This document shows, in pieces, positions 1 through 11,384 of a stretch of 64,000 nucleotides of DNA. The DNA is from Nocardioides thalensis (GTDB lineage: Bacteria; Actinomycetota; Actinomycetes; Propionibacteriales; Nocardioidaceae), in NCBI RefSeq assembly GCF_013410655.1, contig NZ_JACCFP010000001.1, positions 1,697,501 to 1,761,500 on the forward strand, read 5' to 3'. The notes under the pieces were generated by a model. That model had not been told where the DNA came from. It ran no database searches and was given only the letters and a program-made list of their open reading frames with translations. Numbering within the stretch: the first letter of the stretch is position 1; each line of letters opens with the position of its first letter. Position numbers and translations under genes: made by a program.

Positions 1-210
1 TGGATAGTGGACGCGAGCAGACCACGCTTCGTTTGCCCCTTTGCGGGGGTTGATCGGGTCGTGGTTTGTAGTGTGATAGTTCGCAATGATTGTAGAAGTT
101 TTGTGTCTTGATATACAGCTCATGTTGATGAGCTCGCAAGATGGCATCTGATGCGCCTGCCTTTCTTTGTTGGGGTGGGTGTGTTTGTTTGTTGTGTTGT
201 GGGTTTGTTT
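1..210 (+). other. rRNA operon spacer upstream of 23S
   Basis: This is AT-richer sequence directly before the 23S 5' end, as expected for a 16S-23S internal spacer. No tRNA cloverleaf is visible in it. The 16S gene itself is not in the window, so the spacer identity is inferred from position. A short C-rich/G-rich hairpin lies near 36-50. The last 36 bases form one arm of the 23S precursor processing stem. Open frames here are chance frames. Confidence 0.7.

Positions 211-216
<6 letters not shown>
181..216 (+). other. 5' arm of 23S precursor processing stem
   Basis: Bases 181-216 are complementary to 3320-3355 just beyond the 23S 3' end, with about 33 of 36 positions pairing. The two arms would bring the ends of pre-23S together in the long stem that RNase III normally cuts. 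The arms are made of GTTT/GTGTT tracts and are unlike the rest of this GC-rich window. Confidence 0.75.
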
Positions 217-3319
<3,103 letters not shown>

Positions 3320-3326
<7 letters not shown>

Positions 3327-3356
3327 CACAAACCCCCAACACAACACACAAACACC
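3320..3356 (+). other. 3' arm of 23S processing stem and 23S-5S spacer start
   Basis: This partner of 181-216 is rich in CAACACAACAC. The remaining 23S-5S spacer (to 3462) has no tRNA and no other clear element. It is AC-rich and about 135 bases long. Confidence 0.7.
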
Positions 3357-3462
3357 ACAGTGTTGCGGGCAATCACACAACACACACGCCGTGTACATCG
3401 CGTCCACAATCCAACCACCCCCCCAGGTACACACACCGGGGCACACACGGGTGGTTCATAGA

Positions 3463-3580
3463 GTTACGGCGGCCATAGCGACAGGGAAACACCCGGTCCC
3501 ATACCGAACCCGGAAGTTAAGCCTGCCAGCGCCGATGGTACTGCAACCGAGAGGTCGTGGGAGAGTAGGACGCCGCCGGA
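3463..3580 (+). rRNA. rrf: 5S ribosomal RNA
   Basis: A 118-base 5S rRNA. It begins GTTACGGCGGCCATAGCG and contains CCCGGTCCCATACCGAACCCGG and the GAGAGTAGG block. It closes with CGCCGCCGGA, which pairs with the 5' strand. It lies 136 bases after 23S, in the usual bacterial order. Confidence 0.97.
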
Positions 3581-3614
3581 CTTCGTTATAGAGAGAGCGC
3601 ACAGCGCTCCTCCG

Positions 3615-3650
3615 GTAGAGGCCACCTTCGGGTGGCCTCTACTGTATTTC
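3615..3650 (+). terminator. rRNA operon terminator
   Basis: A perfect 12-bp stem (GTAGAGGCCACC with GGTGGCCTCTAC) around a TTCG tetraloop, followed by TGTATTTC. It lies 35 bases after 5S and is a strong intrinsic terminator for the rrn operon. Confidence 0.9.
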
Positions 3651-3682
3651 GCAGTACCCGACCCAAGAGAAGAGAGATCGTC

Positions 3683-4621
3683 GTGGCAGAGCAGCGCCGT
3701 GGCAAGCCCAACGAGCGAGGCGGCAAGCCCGCCCGGGGCCGCGCGCCCCAGGGCGACGGCAGGTCCACAGGACGGCCCGAGCGTGGCAAGTCGTCGCGCG
3801 ACGGCAGGCCCGAGCGCGGTGGCAAGCCCGGCCAGCGGGACGGGAAGCCCGGTCAGCGCGGGGGCAAGCCGGCGCAGCGCCGCGCTCCGGGCCGCGATGC
3901 CCGCGAGCGGGGCGAGAAGGGTCCCCGCACCAAGGAGCAGGAGCTCTACGACGGTCCGCCTCTGCCCGACGACGTCACGGGCAGCGAGCTCGCGCCCGAC
4001 GTGCGCTCCCAGCTGCGCGGTCTTCCCGAGAAGCTCGGCATGCGCGTCGCGCGGCACCTCGCCGCTGCCGGCCGGCTCATCGACGACGAGCCCGAGGTCG
4101 CCTACCAGCACACGCTGGCCGCGCGGGCCCGTGCGCCGCGCCTCGCGGTCGTGCGCGAGGCCGCCGGCGAGGCGGCCTACGCGGCGGGTCACTACGCCGA
4201 GGCGCTCTCCGAGCTGCGTGCTGCCAAGCGGATCAACGGCGCGACGGCGTACCTGCCGATCATGGCCGACTGTCACCGCGCCCTGGGCAACGCCAAGCGG
4301 GCGATCGAGCTGGCCAAGAGCCCCTCGGTGGCGCGCTTCCCGGCTGCGGCCAAGGCCGAGATGACGATCGTCGAGGCCGGCGCGCGTCGCGACCTCGGTC
4401 AGTTCGAGGCGGCTCTGCGGACTCTCGAGCTGGCTCCGCTGAACAGCAAGAGCCGCGAGTCATGGGTGGTGCGCCTCCGCTACGCCTACGCCGACACCCT
4501 CGAGCAGTCCGGCCGCACCAAGGACGCGCTCACGTGGTTCCACCGCACGAACGCGATCGATGCCGACGAGATCACGGACGCGGCCGAGCGTGCCGCCGCT
4601 CTGGAGAGGTCCGCGGACTAG
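3683..4621 (+). CDS. TPR-like protein with Arg-Gly-Lys-Pro repeat tail
   Basis: Encodes 312 residues from GTG at 3683, chosen because AGAGAAGAGAG precedes it; an upstream ATG at 3632 falls inside the rRNA terminator. Residues 1 to about 90 are low-complexity and strongly basic, with repeats of the type RGGKPGQR and GRPERG, so probably disordered. The remainder (about 100-310) is alpha-helical with Ala/Leu/Arg-rich TPR-like helix pairs. There is no signal peptide or membrane segment. RG-rich tails often bind RNA, and the gene follows the rRNA operon, but a role in rRNA or ribosome biology is only a guess. Its function is unknown. Confidence 0.8.
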   Translation: MAEQRRGKPNERGGKPARGRAPQGDGRSTGRPERGKSSRDGRPERGGKPGQRDGKPGQRGGKPAQRRAPGRDARERGEKGPRTKEQELYDGPPLPDDVTGSELAPDVRSQLRGLPEKLGMRVARHLAAAGRLIDDEPEVAYQHTLAARARAPRLAVVREAAGEAAYAAGHYAEALSELRAAKRINGATAYLPIMADCHRALGNAKRAIELAKSPSVARFPAAAKAEMTIVEAGARRDLGQFEAALRTLELAPLNSKSRESWVVRLRYAYADTLEQSGRTKDALTWFHRTNAIDADEITDAAERAAALERSAD

Positions 4622-4654
4622 GACCGGACCCGGAGCGGACCGGGACCGGGCCGA

Positions 4655-5194
4655 TCAGCGCTCGACGAACGTGATGTCGGCGCCGCTGATCCCGGCGGGC
4701 TCGCTGCCGAAGCGGATGTCCTGCCGGAAGGAGATCTCGATCCGGTCGAGGTGGACCTCGGCGGCGCTGTCGGACTCGAGCTCGACGACGATCGAGTCGC
4801 CGGCGCCGAGGTCCTCGCCCTCCGGGTCGACCAGCTCGCTGCAGAAGCCCTCGGTCCTCGGGGTCACGCCGTTGAGCGAGCCCCGGCAGAGCAGGGGAGT
4901 GACCGTGACGCCTTCCGGGACGTCGCCGGTGACGTCCACGCCCGAGACATGGAGCGTGCGGTCGAAGTCGTCGGACGCATGGAACATCTCGACGTACAGC
5001 GGAGAACCGGCCACGCCGGAGCCGCTCTCGGTCCGGTCGCTCGTGGGGAGCGCACCGGGGGAGAGCAGGTACCACACCAGCCAGCCGACGACGATCACGG
5101 CGGCGATGACGCCGCCGACGATCCACCGGGTGCGGGACGACCGCCCCGGGGGACGCGGCAGAGCCGGTGGGACCAGGGCCGCGTCGTTGCTCAT
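4655..5194 (-). CDS. Membrane-anchored hypothetical protein
   Basis: Encodes 179 residues. A short Pro/Arg-rich cytoplasmic end is followed by one membrane helix (about 24-46) and an extracytoplasmic domain of about 130 residues, acidic with mostly beta-type sequence and two cysteines. The layout resembles actinobacterial single-pass surface proteins such as the DUF4352 type, but I cannot assign a family. It converges on the TPR-like gene, leaving 33 bases between them. The upstream side faces a divergent hydrolase gene. Confidence 0.75.
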   Translation of the reverse strand: MSNDAALVPPALPRPPGRSSRTRWIVGGVIAAVIVVGWLVWYLLSPGALPTSDRTESGSGVAGSPLYVEMFHASDDFDRTLHVSGVDVTGDVPEGVTVTPLLCRGSLNGVTPRTEGFCSELVDPEGEDLGAGDSIVVELESDSAAEVHLDRIEISFRQDIRFGSEPAGISGADITFVER

Positions 5195-5279
5195 GGCGGC
5201 AGACTAGGACACATCACCGCGGGCCACGGGGCTGGACACGAGATCCGGCGAGGCGACTCGCCGTGGGACACTCCTCGCC

Positions 5280-6203
5280 ATGGTGTTTCCCGTCCCGCGC
5301 CGCGAGGCCCGCAACGACTCGCCGCGTCGCCCGACCCTCGAGGGCAGCGTCGCCGTGCGCGACGGGCGACGCCTCAGCTTCGCGGAGTACGGCTCTCCAC
5401 GGGGACCGGCCCTGGTGTGGATGCACGGCACACCCGGCGCGCGGCGCCAGATCCCGATCGACGCGCGCACGTACGCCGAGGAGCACGGCCTGCGCATCAT
5501 CGGCGTCGACCGACCCGGCATCGGCTCCTCGACGCCGTACCAGTACCCGAGCGTCCTGGACTGGACCAACGACCTGGCCCTGCTCGCCGACGCTCTCGCG
5601 CTCGACACGTTCCGCGTGATCGGCCTCTCCGGTGGCGGGCCCTACGCCCTCGCCGCCGGGGCCGCGCTGCCCGACCGGGTCGTCGGGGTCGGCGTGCTGG
5701 GCGGCGTGGCGCCGACCCGCGGGCCGGACGCCGTCGAGGGCGGCCCCATCCAGCTCGCCGTCCGGTTCGCACCGTTGCTCACGCACGCCCGCCGGCCGCT
5801 GGGCGCGGCGATCACGACGGCCATCAGGACCGTGAAGCCGCTCGCCGGCCCGGCCCTCGACCTCTACGCCGCGGTCCAGCCGCCGGGCGACAAGAACCTG
5901 CTGTCGCGCCCGGAGTTCAAGGCGATGTTCCTCGACGACCTGCTCAACGGAAGTCGCTTCCAGACGTCCGCTCCGCTCGCGGACCTGGTGCTGTTCACGC
6001 GCGACTGGGGCTTCGACCTCGCCGACGTCAAGGCGCCGGTGCGCTGGTGGCACGGCGACGACGACCACATCGTGCCGTTCCGGCACGGCGCCCACGTCGT
6101 CGCGCGGCTGCCCGACGCGACGATGACCGTGATCGACGGGGAGAGCCACCTCGGCGGCCTCGGAATCGCGCGTAAGGTGCTGGAGGAACTGACACTGGCG
6201 TGA
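5280..6203 (+). CDS. Alpha/beta hydrolase
   Basis: Encodes 307 residues of the alpha/beta-hydrolase fold. The oxyanion motif MHGTPGAR is at 48-55, the nucleophile elbow GLSGGG has Ser117, an acid residue lies in GDDDHIVP and the histidine in GESHLGG near the end. This is close to the proline-iminopeptidase/haloperoxidase-like group, but the substrate cannot be told. There is no signal peptide. The ATG lacks a Shine-Dalgarno; GACACT ends 7 bases before it, which fits a leaderless transcript with a weak -10. It diverges from the membrane protein gene on its left. Confidence 0.88.
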   Translation: MVFPVPRREARNDSPRRPTLEGSVAVRDGRRLSFAEYGSPRGPALVWMHGTPGARRQIPIDARTYAEEHGLRIIGVDRPGIGSSTPYQYPSVLDWTNDLALLADALALDTFRVIGLSGGGPYALAAGAALPDRVVGVGVLGGVAPTRGPDAVEGGPIQLAVRFAPLLTHARRPLGAAITTAIRTVKPLAGPALDLYAAVQPPGDKNLLSRPEFKAMFLDDLLNGSRFQTSAPLADLVLFTRDWGFDLADVKAPVRWWHGDDDHIVPFRHGAHVVARLPDATMTVIDGESHLGGLGIARKVLEELTLA

Positions 6204-6333
6204 AAGCGCCTCATGGGTCACAATAGGAGCACAACTACACAAGTGTCACTCGCTCGTCGAGGTCGACCGTCCGTGGAGCCCGCTGGGGAAGGCGTAGCTC
6301 ACGCCGGAGATAGGAAGACCGAGGAGAGTCGTC

Positions 6334-6837
6334 GTGACCACTGCAACAACGCGGGGCGTGTTCTACGTCCACTCCGCACCGTCTGCGCTGTGCCCTCACG
6401 TCGAGTGGGCCGTGGGCGGTGTCCTTGGTGTCCCCGTCAACCCGAGCTGGACGCCACAGGGGGCCCAGTCCGGCACCTACCGCTGCGAGTTCTCGTGGTC
6501 GGGCAAGGCGGGCTCGGCAGCCGCCATGGCCTCGGCCCTGCGCGGCTGGAACCACCTCCGTTTCGAGGTGACCGAGGAGCCGACCTCCTCGACCGAGGGT
6601 GCCCGGTTCTCCTACACGCCCGACCTGGGCGTCTTCCACGCCGTCACCGGCCTGCACGGCGACATCATGATCCCCGAGGACCGGCTCAAGGCCGCGGTCG
6701 TCCGGGCCGCGCTCGGCGAGACCACGCTCGACCTCGAGATCGACAAGCTCCTCGGCAAGCCCTGGGACGACGAGCTCGAGACGTTCCGCCACGCCGGCGA
6801 GGGCGCTCCCGTGCGCTGGCTGCACCAGGTCGTCTGA
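6334..6837 (+). CDS. DUF3145 family protein
   Basis: Encodes 167 residues and matches the actinobacterial DUF3145 family over its whole length: the N-terminal GVFYVHSAPSALCPHVEWA, the Trp/His-rich core and the C-terminal PVRWLHQVV. GTG at 6334 is preceded by GAGGAGAG. It is predicted cytosolic. The family is widespread in Actinobacteria and has no established function; here it sits alone with a 130-base upstream region holding its promoter. Confidence 0.9.
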   Translation: MTTATTRGVFYVHSAPSALCPHVEWAVGGVLGVPVNPSWTPQGAQSGTYRCEFSWSGKAGSAAAMASALRGWNHLRFEVTEEPTSSTEGARFSYTPDLGVFHAVTGLHGDIMIPEDRLKAAVVRAALGETTLDLEIDKLLGKPWDDELETFRHAGEGAPVRWLHQVV

Positions 6838-6840
6838 GCG

Positions 6841-6900
6841 CCGGGAGCGAGGAACGAGCGGGTCGGCGCGAAGCGGCGATCCGGGCAGGTCGTCCGAAGG
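6841..6900. repeat. Relic of a GGTCTCGA-type palindromic repeat
   Basis: This G-rich stretch contains GCGAGGAACGAGC (6847-6859), an exact 13-base match to the reverse complement of the loop in the repeat at 60145-60192. The conserved ends are missing, so this is at best a decayed copy or a shared fragment. Confidence 0.35.
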
Positions 6901-6905
6901 TTCCG

Positions 6906-7355
6906 TCAGGGCCGCATCATCCGGAAGTACGACGGCTTCACCCATCCCGAGTGGGGGTCGTCGTCCTCGTCGAACCAGGTCACGCGCATCGACAGCTTGT
7001 GGCGGCCGAACCACGTCGAGCTCTTGCACACCTCGATCCGCCGGGTCGCCCGCTTCGGGTCCGGGTCGGGCTTGTCGTTGTTGTAGAACCTGTGGCCGAG
7101 GGTGACGCCGTCCGGGCGCTTGAGGAAGATCTCGGCCGTCCAGAACTCGCCTGCCGGCGGACGGACGCGGTACCGGAACCGGTAGAGGTTGCAGCCCTTG
7201 CGCAGCACCTGGTCGGGCGCCCGGGCCCGTCCCCAGTCCTTGTAGGAGACCGATTCCGTCGCCGGTGTGACCTCGTCGGCGCGTGACGCGGTCGAGGCGC
7301 CCACCAGCGTGCTCGTGGCGAGCGTCAGGCCCAGGACGAAAGTGATGACCCTCAC
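6906..7355 (-). CDS. Secreted hypothetical protein
   Basis: Encodes 149 residues. The N-terminus is a classical signal peptide: charged MRV, a hydrophobic stretch to about residue 20 and an Ala-rich cleavage region near ASTASRADE. The mature part is beta-rich with two cysteines (near CNLYRF and EVCKSS) that could form a disulfide, and many Trp/Tyr/Phe residues. No known domain is recognised. It is the only gene between the fab operon terminator and the DUF3145 gene. Confidence 0.78.
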   Translation of the reverse strand: MRVITFVLGLTLATSTLVGASTASRADEVTPATESVSYKDWGRARAPDQVLRKGCNLYRFRYRVRPPAGEFWTAEIFLKRPDGVTLGHRFYNNDKPDPDPKRATRRIEVCKSSTWFGRHKLSMRVTWFDEDDDPHSGWVKPSYFRMMRP

Positions 7356-7367
7356 AGTGCGTCCAAC

Positions 7368-7410
7368 GTAGTCAGACGGCCGCCGGTTACGCAGCGGCCG
7401 TCTGAACTAC
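7368..7410 (-). terminator. Terminator of the fab-accD operon
   Basis: Ten perfect pairs (CAGACGGCCG with CGGCCGTCTG) extend to about 15 pairs with one bulge (GTAGT with AACTAC) around a 12-base loop. It starts 7 bases after the accD6 stop codon. There is no strong T tract, as is usual for GC-rich actinobacterial terminators. Confidence 0.75.
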
Positions 7411-7417
7411 GGACAGG

Positions 7418-8878
7418 TCAGAGCGGGATGTTGCCGTGAAGGCCGCGGTGTACGCCCTCGGCCTGCACGGCGTCGGCGAGCGCACCCGCCAGCGCGGACC
7501 GGGTGCGACCGGGCTCGACGACCTCGTCGACCACGCCGATCTCGACGGCCCGTTCGACCCCGCCGGCGATCCGCTCGTGCTCGGCGGCCAGCTCGGCCTC
7601 GACTCGCGGCCGCAGGTCCGGGGGCACGTCGGCGAGGCGCCTCCGGTGGAGGATCCGCACCGCCGCGACGGCGCCCATGACCGCGACCTCGGCGCCGGGC
7701 CACGCGAACACGCGGGTGGCGCCCAGCGAGCGGGCGTTCATCGCGATGTAGGCGCCGCCGTACGTCTTGCGCGTCACCAGGGTCACCCGCGGGACGACGC
7801 ACTCGCTGAACGCGTGCAGCAGCTTCGCACCGCGCCGGACGACGCCGTCCCACTCCTGGCCGACGCCGGGGAGGTAGCCCGGGACGTCGACGACCACGAC
7901 GAGCGGCACCCCGAACGCGTCGCACATCCGCACGAAGCGGGCGGCCTTCTCCGCCGACTGGGAGTCGAGGCAGCCGCCGAGCCGGAGCGGGTTGTTGGCG
8001 ACGACGCCGACCGTGCGGCCGCCGAGGCGTCCGAGCGCGGTGACGATGTTGGGGGCCCACCGGGCGTGCAGCTCCACGGACGTGTCGGCGTCGAGCAGGT
8101 CGTCGATCAGCGGGTGCACGTCGTAGGCCCGCTTCACGGACTCGGGCAGGTGCTGGGACAGGTCGCGATCCTCGACCTCGTCGACCGCCAGGCTGCCCTG
8201 GCTGCCGAGCAAGCCGGCGACGTCGCGGGCCCGGTCGAGCGCGCCCTGCTCGGTGTCGGTGACCAGGTGCACCACGCCGGAGCGCCGGCCGTGCGGCTCC
8301 GGACCGCCGAGACGCAGCATGTCGACCGCCTCGCCGGTGACCGACCGCACCACCTCGGGGCCGGTCACGAAGATCCGGCCCTCGGGGCCGAGGATCACGA
8401 CGTCGGTGAGCGCGGGCCCGTACGCCGCGCCGCCGGCTGCCGGGCCGAGCACCACGGAGATCTGCGGGATCTTGCCGGAGGCCTGGGTCATCACGTGGAA
8501 GATCCGGCCCACCGCGTGTAGGGAGAGCACGCCCTCGGCGAGACGGGCGCCGCCGGAGTGCCAGAGGCCGATGATCGGCACCCGGTCGGTGAGCGCGCGG
8601 TGGTAGGCGTCGACGACGACCCGGCAGCCCTCGTCGCCCATGGCGCCGCCCATGACGGTCGCGTCGGAGCAGAACGCCACGACGGGCGTGCCGCCCACGG
8701 TGCCGACGGCGGCGATCATGCCGGACTGGGAGTCCGCGCCGCCGGGGGAGATCAGCTCGAGGCTGCCGGGGTCGAGGAGGGCGGTCAGCCGCGTGAGCGG
8801 GTAGCGGGGGTCCTCCTCGCGCGGCGGCTTGGCCGGCTTGGCGGCGGCCGCCGGGGACTCCGTGGTGGGTGCGGTCAT
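7418..8878 (-). CDS. accD6: Acyl-CoA carboxylase carboxyltransferase (AccD6-like)
   Basis: Encodes 486 residues; the carboxyltransferase subunit that moves CO2 from biotin to acetyl-CoA or propionyl-CoA. Two crotonase-like halves are visible: the N-half has CSDATVMGGAMGDEG and the glycine-rich PAAGGAAYGPAL; the C-half has VPGYLPGVGQEWDGVV and KTYGGAYIAMNARSLG. It is the last gene of the fab operon, as accD6 is in the M. tuberculosis kas operon, so a role in malonyl-CoA supply is likely. The start at 8878 overlaps the fabF stop by one base (TGATG). A longer upstream reading frame is the shadow of fabF. The biotin carrier partner is not encoded nearby. Confidence 0.93.
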   Translation of the reverse strand: MTAPTTESPAAAAKPAKPPREEDPRYPLTRLTALLDPGSLELISPGGADSQSGMIAAVGTVGGTPVVAFCSDATVMGGAMGDEGCRVVVDAYHRALTDRVPIIGLWHSGGARLAEGVLSLHAVGRIFHVMTQASGKIPQISVVLGPAAGGAAYGPALTDVVILGPEGRIFVTGPEVVRSVTGEAVDMLRLGGPEPHGRRSGVVHLVTDTEQGALDRARDVAGLLGSQGSLAVDEVEDRDLSQHLPESVKRAYDVHPLIDDLLDADTSVELHARWAPNIVTALGRLGGRTVGVVANNPLRLGGCLDSQSAEKAARFVRMCDAFGVPLVVVVDVPGYLPGVGQEWDGVVRRGAKLLHAFSECVVPRVTLVTRKTYGGAYIAMNARSLGATRVFAWPGAEVAVMGAVAAVRILHRRRLADVPPDLRPRVEAELAAEHERIAGGVERAVEIGVVDEVVEPGRTRSALAGALADAVQAEGVHRGLHGNIPL

Positions 8879-10137
8879 CAGGACACTCCGAACGCGACCG
8901 CGACGTTGGCCCCGCCGAAGCCGAACGAGTTGTTCAGCGCGGCGATCTGGCCGAGCGGGAGGTCGCGGACCTTGGTCGCGATGTCCAGCTCGACGGCCGG
9001 GTCCTGGTCGTCGAGGTTGATCGTGGGCGGGGAGACACGGTGGTGCAGCGCCAGCACGGTGGCGACCGCCTCCAGCGCGCCGGCGCCGCCGAGCAGATGG
9101 CCGGTCATCGACTTCGTGCTGGTGACGACGACCTCGGAGGCGTGGGCGCCCAGGGTCGCGTGCAGCATCAGGCCCTCGGCGACGTCGCCCTGCGGCGTGG
9201 AGGTCGCGTGCGCGTTGACGTGGGCGATGTCGGCCGACGACAGCTCGCCCTCCTCGATCGCCCGCTGGATCGCGCGGGTGCCGCCGCGGCCCTCGGGATC
9301 GGGCTGTGCGATGTCGTGGGAGTCGGCGGTGATGCCCGCGCCGAGCACCTCGGCGTAGATCCGGGCGCCGCGGGCGCGCGCGTGCTCCTCGGACTCGAGC
9401 ACGAGGGCGCCCGCACCCTCGCCGAGCACGAAGCCGTCGCGCCCGGTGTCCCACGGCCGGGAGACCGTCGTCGGGTCGCCCTCGTTCTTCGAGAGCGCCA
9501 TCATGTTGGAGAACGCGGCCATCGGCAGCGGGTGGATCGCCGCCTCGGTGCCGCCGGCGACGACGACGTCAGCGCGGCCCAGACGGATCTGGTCGGCGGC
9601 GAGGGCGATCGCCTCGTTGCCCGAGGCGCAGGCCGAGACCGGGGTGTTGACCGCGGCCCGGGCGCCGATCTCGAGCGAGATGGTGGCGGCCGGCGCGTTG
9701 GCCATCAGCATCGGGACCGCCAGCGGGGAGACCCGGCGCGGGCCCTTCTCGAGCATGGCGTCGTAGTTGGTCAGGAGGGTCTGGACCCCACCGATACCCG
9801 ACGCCATGGCGACGCCGACGCGCTCGCCGTCGAGGTCGCCAGCCTGCTGGGGCACGTCGAGGCCGGAGTCGCGCCAGGCCTCGGTCGCGGCCACCAGGGC
9901 CAGCTGGGACGAGCGGTCCAGGCGGCGTGCCCGGACCCGCTCGATCACCTCGGTCGGGTCGACCGCCGCCGTACCAGCGATCCGCACCGGCAGGTCGGCG
10001 AAGCGGGGGTCCTCGAGGCGGCGTACGCCAGAGTTCCCGGCGAGCATCGCCTCCCAGGTCGTGGACGCGTCACCACCGAGCGGGTTGGTGGTGCCGAGGC
10101 CCGTGACGACGACGCGGATGCGCTGGTTCTTGGTCAT
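8878..10137 (-). CDS. fabF: Beta-ketoacyl-ACP synthase II
   Basis: Encodes 419 residues; condenses malonyl-ACP with acyl-ACP in chain elongation. Catalytic triad visible: Cys170 in VSACASGNEA, His310 in HVNAHATSTPQGD and His347 in SMTGHLLGGAGA. It has the usual family length and ends in the glycine-rich NNSFGFGGANVAV. It follows acpP by 7 bases and precedes accD6 with overlap, so all are probably translated from one mRNA. Only one FabF-type enzyme is present, unlike the kasA/kasB pair of mycobacteria. Confidence 0.96.
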   Translation of the reverse strand: MTKNQRIRVVVTGLGTTNPLGGDASTTWEAMLAGNSGVRRLEDPRFADLPVRIAGTAAVDPTEVIERVRARRLDRSSQLALVAATEAWRDSGLDVPQQAGDLDGERVGVAMASGIGGVQTLLTNYDAMLEKGPRRVSPLAVPMLMANAPAATISLEIGARAAVNTPVSACASGNEAIALAADQIRLGRADVVVAGGTEAAIHPLPMAAFSNMMALSKNEGDPTTVSRPWDTGRDGFVLGEGAGALVLESEEHARARGARIYAEVLGAGITADSHDIAQPDPEGRGGTRAIQRAIEEGELSSADIAHVNAHATSTPQGDVAEGLMLHATLGAHASEVVVTSTKSMTGHLLGGAGALEAVATVLALHHRVSPPTINLDDQDPAVELDIATKVRDLPLGQIAALNNSFGFGGANVAVAFGVS

Positions 10138-10144
10138 CGTGACC

Positions 10145-10393
10145 TCAGGCCGCCGCGCGGGCGCGCTCGATGTAGGCCACCGCGTCGCCGACCGTCTTGA
10201 GGTTCTTGACCTCCTCGTCCGGGATCTTCACGCCGAACTGCTCCTCGGCCTCGACGACGACCTCGACCATCGACAGCGAGTCGACGTCCAGGTCGTCGGT
10301 GAACGACTTGTCCAGCTGGACGTCGTCGGCGCTGATGCCGGCGACCTCGTTGACGATGTCCGCAAGCGCGGCGCGGATCTCTTCGGTGCTCAT
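10145..10393 (-). CDS. acpP: Acyl carrier protein
   Basis: Encodes 82 residues, acidic and helical. The phosphopantetheine attachment site is Ser39 in DVDSLSMVE. The start at 10393 is set by AAGGAGAACAG just upstream on the coding strand; the longer frame to 10510 overlaps fabH and is discarded. It carries growing acyl chains for FabD, FabH and FabF encoded on either side. The 46-base gap after fabH holds the ribosome site. Confidence 0.96.
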   Translation of the reverse strand: MSTEEIRAALADIVNEVAGISADDVQLDKSFTDDLDVDSLSMVEVVVEAEEQFGVKIPDEEVKNLKTVGDAVAYIERARAAA

Positions 10394-10439
10394 CTGTTCT
10401 CCTTCGTGGTGGTTGGGTGAAGCTGGGCAGGGAGGGCCG

Positions 10440-11384
10440 TCAGGGGAGGGTGACGACCTGCGCGGCGTACGAGAGGCCGGCGCCGAACGCCACGAGCAGC
10501 GCGCGGTCACCGGGGCGGGCGTCGCCGTCGGCGATCATCCGGTCCAGCGCCAGCGGGATCGACGCGGCGGAGGTGTTGCCGGCGTCGACGATGTCACGGG
10601 CGATGCGGACCGTGTCGGGCAGGCTCATCGCCCGCGCCATCGCGTCGGTGATGCGGTTGTTGGCCTGGTGCGGCACGAAGAGGTCGAGCTCGTCGAGTCC
10701 GACGCCGGCGCGGTCGAGCGCCTGGAGGGCGACCTTGGCCATCGAGTACGACGCCCAGCGGAACACCTCGCGACCCTGCATGGTGAGCGTCGGCTCGCCG
10801 GGTCCGATCGAGCGGATCAGGTCGTACTGCTCGCCGTCGGAGCCCCACACGACGGGACCGATGCCGGCGGACTCCGTCGGTCCGACGACGACCGCACCCG
10901 CACCGTCGGCGAAGATGAACGCGGTGCCGCGGTCGTGCGGGTCGGTGATGTCGCTGAGTTTCTCGACGCCGATGACCACGACGTGGCGGGCGCTGCCCCC
11001 GCGCACCAGGTCGGCAGCGACGGCGACGCCGTGGCAGAAGCCGGCGCACGCGGCGGAGACGTCGAACGCCGCCGCCTGGTCGGTGCCGAGCTCGAAGGCG
11101 ATCCGCGCGGCGGCGCTCGGCGTGGCCAGCGGGTGGCTCACGGTCGCGACGATCACGCAATCGACCTGCTGGGGGTCGAGTCCGGCGCGCTCCACCGCGG
11201 TGCGCGCGGCAGCGGTGCCCATGGACACGACGGACTCGTCGGGCCCTGCGATGCGGCGCTCGCGGATGCCCGAGCGCTGCTGGATCCACTCGTCGGTGGA
11301 GTCGATCGCGTCGACGATCTCGGAGTTGGGGACGATCCGCGCCGGCCGGTAGGAGCCGACCCCGAGGAGACCGGGCTCGCTCAT
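10440..11384 (-). CDS. fabH: Beta-ketoacyl-ACP synthase III
   Basis: Encodes 314 residues; starts fatty-acid synthesis by condensing an acyl-CoA primer with malonyl-ACP. Catalytic Cys113 (SAACAGFCHG), His239 (VPHQANNRI) and Asn270 (DAGNTSAAS) are all present. The ATG overlaps the fabD stop (ATGA), so translation is probably coupled. In branched-chain-forming actinobacteria FabH prefers isobutyryl- or anteiso-type primers; that is family knowledge and cannot be read here. Confidence 0.96.
   Translation of the reverse strand: MSEPGLLGVGSYRPARIVPNSEIVDAIDSTDEWIQQRSGIRERRIAGPDESVVSMGTAAARTAVERAGLDPQQVDCVIVATVSHPLATPSAAARIAFELGTDQAAAFDVSAACAGFCHGVAVAADLVRGGSARHVVVIGVEKLSDITDPHDRGTAFIFADGAGAVVVGPTESAGIGPVVWGSDGEQYDLIRSIGPGEPTLTMQGREVFRWASYSMAKVALQALDRAGVGLDELDLFVPHQANNRITDAMARAMSLPDTVRIARDIVDAGNTSAASIPLALDRMIADGDARPGDRALLVAFGAGLSYAAQVVTLP

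Noticed and set aside
8879..9454. N-terminal extension of AccD6 of 192 residues
   Set aside because: It is the shifted reading of fabF. The family match begins at the start overlapping the fabF stop.
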